Below, one piece after another: positions 26,301 to 64,000 of a stretch of DNA of 64,000 bases. Source of the DNA: Cololabis saira (taxonomy: Eukaryota > Chordata > Actinopteri > Beloniformes > Belonidae). The translations under genes and the position numbers were made by a program. The stretch lies in NCBI RefSeq assembly GCF_033807715.1, contig NC_084596.1:28470879-28534878 (forward strand), read 5' to 3'. The notes below the pieces were generated by a model, which worked only from the letters and a program-made list of their open reading frames with translations, was not told where the DNA came from and made no database searches. Each line of letters starts with the position of its first letter. The stretch's first letter is position 1.

Positions 26301-26972
26301 TCATGGGTTGATTATTATTTAGCATGCAAAGACCCAGTTTAGTTTAATTAGAAAATGTCTTGTTTTATTTAATTGGAAATATAACTTACTGTATGTTTGC
26401 AAGTGCTGATTTGCTGATTTTTTTTTTCCAGAGATAAAACTTTATATTTTATTATATTTTTTAAAACTTTTTTTCAACTTATTTTACAGAGTTTTGCACT
26501 TTATTCATTCATTTTTGGTTTAATAAGAGCAAAGTTTGCACTTAAAGCCCAATGGGGCAAATGTTCAATAAAAAACAGCATATTTGAAATCATTTCTTTG
26601 CCTTTTGTCAATTCACAAAATAATCGTAATCGAAAATCGGATTTTGAGAGAAAAAAATCGAGATTTTATTTTTGGGCAAAATCGAACAGCCCTACTGTGC
26701 AGTATTTTTGGCGAGCCTTTACCAATTTATGGCATGGTATGAGTTGCATATTGGCTAAAAATTAAAATCACGTTGGTGTCCCCCCCGATCCTGACATAGA
26801 TCTGCACCCCTGATCCTCCCCCAGCAGAGCCGTGTCGGGTCTCTCTCACCTGGTAGGGCGGAGGCGGCTCCAGGTCCGGGTCCGACCCGTCCCCGAAACT
26901 CGCCCTGTCAGACGGAGACTCGTGCAGCAGAGAGATGTCATCGGAGGTGGGAGATTTCAGGCAGTTGCCCAT
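20140..26972 (-). CDS. rnf11: RING finger protein 11, 3 coding exons
   Basis: Membrane-anchored RING-H2 protein that works with NEDD4-family ligases, ITCH and the A20 complex in ubiquitin signalling. Coding exons: 26850-26972, 21159-21328, 20140-20311, with GT-AG joins; 465 nt give 154 aa, the same length as human RNF11. The N-terminus MGNCLKSP carries Gly2 for myristoylation and Cys4 for palmitoylation. PPPPY at residues 36-40 is the WW-domain-binding PY motif. Exon 3 holds the RING-H2 finger: C99, C102, C117, H119, H122, C125, C136, C139 (CVIC, CMHIYHMDC, CPSC). Start choice is fixed by the MGNC motif. Intron 1 is 5.5 kb, mostly nested transposons. Fish often have rnf11a and rnf11b; the copy is not resolved. 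Confidence 0.96.
21485..22271 (+). repeat. Dispersed 'GCCCGAGCAC' repeat, short copy
   Basis: It starts ggcccgagcac...gcgaaggccctattgta and ends gcgagggcctgtttatcgctgcttgcagcttta, the same ends as the longer copy at 23671-26064. Inside are one block with 'ccgaaccgtaacgtgcacccagg' type wording and two units of the GC-box/ATTGG block. It lies in rnf11 intron 1. I do not recognise a named class. Confidence 0.7.
23208..23480 (-). mobile_element. Non-LTR retrotransposon 3' end
   Basis: Read on the minus strand the segment ends in GGGACTATTAAACGATTTC-like wording and a TTATC-type pentamer tail (plus: gataagataagataag). The other end is AT-rich with an AAT microsatellite at 23347-23382. This is the common form of teleost LINE/SINE 3' ends. 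There is no coding part. Confidence 0.5.
23671..26064 (+). repeat. Dispersed 'GCCCGAGCAC' repeat, long copy with internal tandem expansion
   Basis: Same termini as the 0.8-kb copy at 21485-22271, but expanded about threefold. The first part (about 23760-25160) holds three to four partial copies of a block of roughly 350-400 bp, marked by 'cccgaaccgtaacgtgcaccc' type wording and 'atgggcgtggc'. The second part (about 25190-25990) is the 129-bp tandem array listed separately. Short ORFs on both strands recur in each block, for instance HPGVLYIKMCVSILR on plus. I do not recognise the family. Confidence 0.75.
25190..25990 (+). repeat. Tandem array of about 129-bp units, each with GC-box plus CCAAT-box
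   Basis: Six units with period about 129 bp (anchors near 25269, 25398, 25527, 25655, 25784, 25912). Each carries GCCCCGCCCC followed after about ten bases by TGATTGGTT, i.e. a GC-box (Sp1/KLF type) and an inverted CCAAT box (NF-Y type). Each also contains 'ctataactttggaatggtttgacatag' wording. Units differ by a few substitutions. Confidence 0.85.
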
Positions 26973-27133
26973 ATCTTCTGCAGTTTTCTGGCCCGAATCA
27001 AAACACCCAGAAACCCAGTGGTGCTGAAGTTGCTCTCGGCAGCTAATGTTTATTTAGGTAAGGTTTAATAAACCTCTCTTTCAGGATCTCCCACAGAACA
27101 CGCAGCTGTATTCACGTCTAGGATCCCACACGC

Positions 27134-27399
27134 ATGTTAGAGGAGCTGGTAATGTCCACACTAGTTTGGTTTCATGGTTGCAGCCCAGCTGGGGAAGAAA
27201 ACAAAGAACTGCTAACGCCAGTTAGCAACCCAGCTAACTGCTTTTTCCTTATCTAGTTGAGGGATTTCATCGATAAGTAACAATGATTCCCTCCTAGGTC
27301 GAACAATGTTTACACAATGTCCACCTCAGCATCAGCTTTGAGCGTTACACTGAGCTGTCTGAGGAGGAAAAGGAAAGGACAGCTCCGCATTTTAACTTC
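27134..27399 (+). CDS. Possible first two exons of an unidentified gene
   Basis: ATG at 27134 opens a 5-codon exon (27134-27148, MLEEL) ending at a GTAATG donor. A pyrimidine-rich CTCCTAG acceptor precedes 27298-27399, which continues in frame for 34 codons (VEQCLHNVHL...SEEEKERTAPHFNF) to a consensus GTGAGT donor. The gene would be divergent from rnf11, ATG to ATG 161 bp apart, so sharing its promoter. I do not recognise the product and cannot find the next exon; LINE debris follows. It may be a real small gene, an upstream transcript or chance. Confidence 0.3.
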
Positions 27400-27827
27400 G
27401 TGAGTAACTCACAATTTACTTCCTTACTAGCTCGCTGTTCATCTTCTTCTTAATGGATATGCCTTGGTATCAGTTTTACATTATGTCAGAAGTGCATTAC
27501 CGCCGCCAACTGGACTGGAGTGGAATGGAAGATACAAAACAAAAAAACCAACATTTTATGTAAAGGTTTATCCCTTTTTAAGACCATTAACTTAATTTTC
27601 TTTTGTACACGCATGCCAACTCCCGCCTACACCCCCCCGCCCAAAAAAAGCACAAAAACATACACAAGAAAGAAAGAAAGAAATCAAAATAAATAAACTG
27701 GGGAAAAAAAAAAAGAGTGAATAAAAATAGGGAAAATAACATCAGTAAGTAACAGTAGGGGCATCAAAACTCGAATACCTACAGATACATAAAATACATA
27801 AAGTAAATGACAGCAATAAAACAGCAA

Positions 27828-28109
27828 TCAGCGTACAATGAAGTTCTCTAAACCAGAGAATAATGGGAACCAAAATTCTTGAAGAAGATGGCCACGGTTA
27901 TATTTTTCCAATGTTAGTTTTTCTAATTGTAGAAATGCTGTGAGTTGATCTATGAAAGTCTTATAAGATGGCAGGGAATCGTTCTTCAAAAATAAAACAT
28001 GCTTGTTGACAGAATACAAATATTTGTCCTGTTTTGCATTTCCTGATACAAGAGTATCAGTATTTCGCTCTTCACAGGGCCCTAAGCAAATAGTTGGATT
28101 ATAATCCAC
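27828..28109 (-). mobile_element. L1-like ORF2 C-terminal remnant (tentative)
   Basis: A 93-residue minus-strand frame has a 'YLYSVNKHVLFLKND' type start and a Lys/Leu-rich tail, similar in layout to the region after the RT in fish L1-like elements. No conserved catalytic motif is present. Identification is weak. Confidence 0.3.
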
Positions 28110-28164
28110 ATTCAGTCTGATTAAGGAGAGACCGAAGAAAAGCCTAATACATTTACTATCCTTC

Positions 28165-28615
28165 CATTTTCTATACTTGCTTTATCCTTTGCAGGGTCAC
28201 GGGGGTCTGCTGGAGCCTATCCCAGCTCATTTCAGGCAAGAGGTAGGAGTTCACCCTGGACAGGTCACCAGTCTATTGCAGGGACACATAGATACAGTAT
28301 ATGCGGTTGTCTGTTGGGGTGGCAGCCTGACGTTGGAGGACAGGAACAGGATTAATAAACTTATTAAAAAGGCCGGATCTGTCATAGGTATGAGCCCTTC
28401 TTCTCTGGAGGTCATAACAGAGCAGAGGAGGACTAGGAGGAAGCTCAGAGTTATCCTGTCCCAAGACGATCATCCCCTGTACAGCTTCTTTTCGAGAAGT
28501 AGCAGAAGTAGACAGCTTCTTTTGCCCAGATGCTCCACAGAGAGATTTAGGAAGTCCTTTGTTCCTGCAGCAACCAGACTTTTTAACTTGGACTGCTGAT
28601 GTCATGTCTTGCTGC
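28165..28615 (+). mobile_element. LINE remnant: dispersed repeat joined to ORF2 C-terminus
   Basis: About 28165-28300 is a ubiquitous teleost repeat (gggtctgctggagcctatccc; ccctggacaggtcaccag). From about 28300 a 90-residue frame reads VCWGGSLTLEDRNRINKLIK, then KAGSVIGM, DDHPLYSFF and FRKSFVPAATRLFNL. This is the order found at the C-terminus of fish Rex1/L2-like ORF2 proteins. The reverse transcriptase is missing. Confidence 0.65.
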
Positions 28616-31144
28616 TACTGTATATTAACCCTTGTTCTGCACATTGCACTTTAAACTGCATCCACTCTTTTAGACTCTTTTGCTGCCATATTCTTTTGTA
28701 CAGTGCACTTTAATTGCAGCTATATTCTTAGCTGTTTAATTTAATTTAATTCTGCCACCACAGAAGAAGGGCCTAAGGAATGGACACTGACAGTCTTAGG
28801 TTATATACTACAGGATGTATTCAAAAAAGTGACCTTCAAAACTCCTGCAGCTCAGTCTGACTTGCTGTATGTCAGTTTCTGAGCTTCATCCTGACTGATC
28901 AAGGTCTATTATCAATGTGATCATAATATGTCATTTTTTGTTTATCCACTCATAATTTTTTTTCTCAGGCTTGACCAATAGTTCATTGAAGGGGATCCAG
29001 TTCCGGGAAGTTCCTTGACCACGGATCCAAAATTTCAGTGGATTCATTTCTGAAGCAGTTTGTGATCATTTTGGCTCTGTGATATGGTGATTTAGTATGC
29101 GTGAAAATCCGATCATCACACAGGACCGCTGGTCAAATTTGCTCCTGGAAAACATTATGAAACCATTCTTTATTCACGCCAGTGTTTTGGGGAAGTGATG
29201 TTAACCCGTCTACGTCCTCAGATTAGAAGCAACCTCAACCGTGGGTTATCTAAGGTTTTTTCCACTGCTGGCATGATGCAGGGCTCATGTTAACGTTTAC
29301 ATCTTTGTCTTTAGATGACTGAAATTAACTTTGTGCTCTTCAATTTTTGCATTTTCTGCATGATTTTCAACCTGTCCTGGATGTTTTTTGATGGTGAGGA
29401 ATGCTACCCTTCTCGACACTAGGTCTTTGTTTTAAAGTTTTCACCCCACTGATGTATTCACAATCACCAGCTGCCACTGCAGAGGAAACTTTTCACTGGT
29501 GGTGACACAAGTCCTTTGCATAATCCTCTCAAGGAAACAGTTCTGGATCTTGCTGTAAACTCTTGGACAACCTGAAGCTTTCTTCATTGCAGGCTTGAAC
29601 CTCTTTCTTTGAAGATCTTGACGACGTGGTCAATGATTCTTTAAGGTGCAGTGAAGAGTTGTGGGATATGGGACCAAAACTTTTAAGCGCAACTATAGAG
29701 TAAATGCAGATATTGAACGTTCCAATGTCATTGTTTTGGGGTTGTTATCCCCAGATCCAATGATTTCCCAGCTTTTTCACGTCTTCCTGGGATTAATTAA
29801 AAAACACCCCAACAAAACAGACATCTAATAACAATGGCAACTTGAGGACACCTTTATTAGTATTTACAGCTATTTTACACATAAAAACCCACAAAGTATT
29901 TGCATTCCTGGAACGTATGATACAAATCTCCATGTTTTTGGTTAAGTGAGTTTCACAGATTTAGCCTACTGCAGGCAAATAAAACAATTACACCAACCTT
30001 AATATCAATATTTTCATAATCCCTTCACTGTTAAAGGTCTTCAGCTGATATACTGTTATTTTTCCCCTCTCTAAATGTTACAAACAACATATTTTCTCTG
30101 TACATTATTAGCAAGTGATAGAGTAATGAGACTTTCATGGCATGTCCGCAGTGTTTCTACAGTAATCATCCATAATGGTTCATAAGATATTCACAACTTT
30201 GGAAGTAAATAAAAAAGGAAGAAAGAAAAATGAAAACAATAAAGATCTCTTTGAGTTGATGGTAAAAAAAAAAACACTCTGAAAATCAAATCGCTGATTA
30301 ATAATAACTGCAGGGAACTTTCTTATTTAAAGGGGTTTGAGAGGTGACAAATAAATCAATCAAAATGAAATACCGTTCAAAGGATAATTAAAAATGTTGA
30401 AGGTCTGTAGTTTGGTGGAGGCGTGTTTTAACAATAATGTTGGGTGAAATCACAAATAAGCATCTTTTCTATGTTCTATTATAACTGTAACCATATTTCA
30501 CAACTCAGTATGCTCAATACCAAAAAGAAAAATGACGAGGGGAAATCAAGCAGTTCTTCCCCTGCACATTCATTCATACTGTAGAAAAATCCAGCATTGG
30601 AGAGAATCCACATTATCTGGTAAAGCATCAGATTTGCCTCTTCACGATGGCTTGTATTGGTAAATGTCAATGGTGAGATGATCTGAGTGTATTTACAAAA
30701 TGATTTCTAAGAAAATGTAGTTACATATTCACACACCCCGTGGATAAATATTGCTTAGAGCAACACCGAATCTTTTAAAAACATCTTTCGAAATGGAAAT
30801 ACCTAGTGACACACATGACATAATCTGGTCATTCATTTCATTTATTTTCTTTATTCAGTGACTACTTGAGACACATTATTACTCTCTATCATCAAGTACA
30901 AATCAGGAAATAGACCTTATTGATTGTCAGTGTTCTGTGTGAATTGGCAACTACAGTTTCAGGAAGTATCGATCTTCATCATTTTGGGTTTTTTTCCAAA
31001 CATCCGGAGCGCTTGGAGCCCTCTGGAGATGCAAAAAGAGTCAAATGAACTTTTTTTTACTCTGGATGCTGTCGAAGAGGGTCCTCCAGTGGCTCTCTGG
31101 TGTTCACCTTCCTCTAACCGGTGCTAAGGACTTGTTTCCCATCC
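28616..31144 (-). other. cacna1e: cacna1e 3' UTR (probable) and unassigned sequence
   Basis: No coding exon seen. 28616-29820 is unassigned and may be degenerate transposon. 29850-31144 is AT-rich and directly follows the cacna1e stop codon; a minus-strand AATAAA (plus TTTATT 29853-29858) about 1.3 kb past the stop is a candidate poly(A) signal. UTR extent is inferred. Confidence 0.4.
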
Positions 31145-62387
<31,243 letters not shown>

Positions 62388-63009
62388 CTTGAGGAAAAAG
62401 AGAAGTAAAGTCAATACCTAAAAGATAAAAATCTTACACAAAGAAAGAAAGGTAATGAAAGAGTTAGTTTAATACAGGTGAATATATACAGTATGATTTA
62501 TGATTTATTATTGAATTATATACAGTATGAAGTTAAATTTTGCACGTTATGGAAGTTCTCAAAATGTTACAGGCCAATAACGACCCTTGTTCATATGTAA
62601 TGTGGCTAGTCATTTTATATAGTATCATATTGTGATAACGCAAGTGAAATGAGTATAAACTGTGGAGTATAAAATAAAATTTTCCTATAACTTCTGGTGT
62701 TTTCCGAACAATCAATGTTCATTCAGTCAAAACACCTAGAATTGCTTAAAGGCCTCAATAAAAACTAACAGCAAGGAACTAAATAATCCATCTCAGTTTA
62801 TATTCACACAAATAATCTTACAGTCCTAAAACAATAAGCAAATAAAAAGAAAAAAGAAATACAACAAGTATAATACAGAAACATACATATATGTAAAACA
62901 TCAAACTTAGATCTATGTCCCAACCTTCACAGATGGTCGTGACCTGTGATCTGACGAATGAGAATGTGAGAACAATTTGCCAATTAACTTTATTTCAAGG
63001 ATGTCTGGG

Positions 63010-63310
63010 CTAACCCTCACAGACACGAGGAGGAGCTCAGTCATCCAGGAGGGGTTCAGATTAAAGTCCCAGGGTTCCATGGCCTAAACAGGAGACAGCT
63101 AAAGTACTTTGGGCATTTTGGCATCTTCTGGAAGCTTTCCAGGGGAGGACTTCCAGATATTTCCAACCAGAAGAGATGACATCTCTCAGGTGCTCGAGAA
63201 TGTTGTGGTGATTGTCTGGTTTAGCTAGAGGAGGCGGTTGGGGACAAAGCATTCAAAGATGTTCTGCTCAGACCATTTACCCCTGGGACCCGGTCCAGAA
63301 AAATGAGGAA
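63010..63310 (+). mobile_element. Degenerate Rex3/RTE-like retrotransposon fragment
   Basis: The wording 'gaggaggagctcagtcatccaggaggggttcag', 'ttgggcattttggcatcttctggaagc' and 'ccaaccagaagagatgac' follows the order of the 3' part of fish Rex3/RTE ORF2 (a Glu-Leu..., Trp-x-Gly-His..., Gly-Arg... region), but frame is lost. It lies in the cacna1e intron at the right edge of the window. Confidence 0.55.
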
Positions 63311-63479
63311 TGGAAACAACACGATTTACATTTTCATCATAACTTGTGTCACTGTTTGCTAGTATTTGAGGGTCACAACAAATTGTGATACAAATTAGGT
63401 TATATCACTATTACAGTTGCTGTTAAGTAAAGCTAAGTAAAGCAGTTCTAGCTGATGTCAAATGGAGAAGCCAACACAG

Positions 63480-63765
63480 TTTGTTGGTCAGGAAAAGAGT
63501 CGTAAGGCTAAAGAGAACCTTCTTTCCTCCAGTCCTACTCAGGGTCATGGGGGGGCTGAGGCTTGGTAACCATTGGACAGGATTATTGTTATTTACAATA
63601 ACTTATCCATTTAACTTGCATGTTTTTGAGCAGTGGGATGAAGCTGGAGAACCTGGAGAAAACTCACACACACATGGAGAAGATGCTGACAGTTCCCAAG
63701 AACCAAGAACTTTTTTAGCTGCACGGTAACAGTGTTAAGCACCATGTCACCATGCTGCCCTTGAA
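63480..63765 (+). repeat. Ubiquitous teleost dispersed repeat, degenerate copy
   Basis: Contains 'ctactcagggtcatgggggg', 'gcatgtttttgagcagtggga' and 'gagaaaactcacacacacatggag' in the same order as the full-length repeat family, of which the start is also seen at 28165-28300. Non-coding. Confidence 0.6.
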
Positions 63766-64000
63766 CAGAAACAACTAAACTCATCTGACTTCCAGTCAAC
63801 CTTTACAAATCTTGCAAAAATTGGTGAAGATGTGTATCCTTTACATATCAAAGTGCAGCAGTGCATTCAGTTATATAGAGTTCTTGCAGGTTGTTTGACG
63901 CATAAATTCTGCTCAATCACAAACTGACTCTTCAAATTGGTCCTCAGTCAGGATGACTTTGAGATCTCCTGCTGAAAAAGGAAGAAGGGTAAGGAGCATT

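Larger units (their letters stand above)
23553..26697. mobile_element. Inverted-repeat element (CAGTAGGGCTGTTCGATT ends) containing the large dispersed repeat
   Basis: The 18-bp left end CAGTAGGGCTGTTCGATT is matched closely by the complement at the right end (atcgaacagccctactg, to 26697). Inside both ends are further complementary AT/CG tracts (aatcgattttaaatcg; cgagattttat). The middle is the 2.4-kb GCCCGAGCAC repeat, which must have inserted later. No transposase ORF is present. A target duplication is not evident. CAG...CTG ends would suit a hAT-like MITE, but the class is uncertain. Confidence 0.55.
22358..26812. mobile_element. hAT-type element, about 4.5 kb, holding nested insertions
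   Basis: The left end CATGGGTGCAGATC and the right end (reverse complement CAGGGGTGCAGATC) are inverted repeats, each followed internally by a G-rich GGGGGGGAC-like run. Outside are ATCTTCCT (22350-22357) and ATCCTCCC (26813-26820), six of eight bases alike, as an ageing 8-bp hAT target duplication would be. I see no intact transposase. Most of the length is later insertions: a LINE tail, a second inverted-repeat element and the expanded dispersed repeat. The right end is only about 38 bp from rnf11 exon 1. Confidence 0.65.
62388..64000 (-). other. cacna1e intron running out of the window
   Basis: No further exon of the I-II linker recognised. The extreme right end has a 'tttttcag' like acceptor on the minus strand (about 63972), but the frame after it closes quickly and does not resemble the channel, so it is not called. 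Confidence 0.4.

Noticed and set aside
63950..64000. Acceptor-like TTTTTCAG on the minus strand at the right edge, possible further cacna1e exon
   Set aside because: The following frame closes quickly and has no resemblance to the I-II linker of CaV2 channels.

Overview
The window is a stretch of a teleost fish chromosome. The evidence is four intron-rich vertebrate genes whose exons join in frame across GT-AG introns, together with a repeat load typical of ray-finned fishes: a DIRS-type tyrosine-recombinase retrotransposon, hAT and Harbinger elements, 3' ends of L2/Rex/RTE-like LINEs, and dense microsatellites. Species cannot be fixed from the sequence alone.

Layout. (1) 2119-9660, minus: srsf11 (SR-family splicing factor, p54), 12 coding exons, 453 aa, with a promoter carrying YY1-like and NRF1-like motifs. 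Its first intron holds a solo LTR and a 117-bp Harbinger MITE. (2) 10.3-12.6 kb: intergenic, with a hAT MITE and trinucleotide microsatellite. (3) 12785-16169, plus: rpe65 (retinoid isomerohydrolase), 14 coding exons, 531 aa, with all four iron-binding histidines and an M-box/TATA-like promoter. (4) 20140-26972, minus: rnf11 (RING-H2 E3 ligase adaptor), 3 exons, 154 aa. Intron 1 is swollen by a hAT element containing a second inverted-repeat element, which itself contains a tandemly expanded dispersed repeat. (5) 27.1-31.1 kb: a possible unassigned exon pair, LINE remnants, and the probable cacna1e 3' UTR. (6) 31145-62387, minus, running off the right edge: cacna1e (R-type calcium channel CaV2.3 alpha1 subunit), 35 exons from domain II to the stop codon, 1754 residues in one continuous frame, plus a candidate 12-nt microexon.

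The cacna1e introns carry the most unusual DNA. The last intron has a complete DIRS element (31955-37655) with overlapping gag-like, RT/RNase H and tyrosine-recombinase frames, inverted termini and an internal complementary region. An adjacent C-terminal intron has a Harbinger derivative with a Myb/SANT-like ORF. The intron between the EF-hand exon and the next C-terminal exon has a 2-kb GC-rich giant foldback element (43836-45865) inserted into a LINE. That foldback is the best candidate for something undescribed.

The host genes do not form an operon-like unit: srsf11 acts in pre-mRNA splicing, rpe65 in the visual cycle, rnf11 in ubiquitin signalling and cacna1e in neuronal calcium entry. 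They are neighbours by synteny. All coordinates and exon joins were read by eye; no alignment or database search was run.
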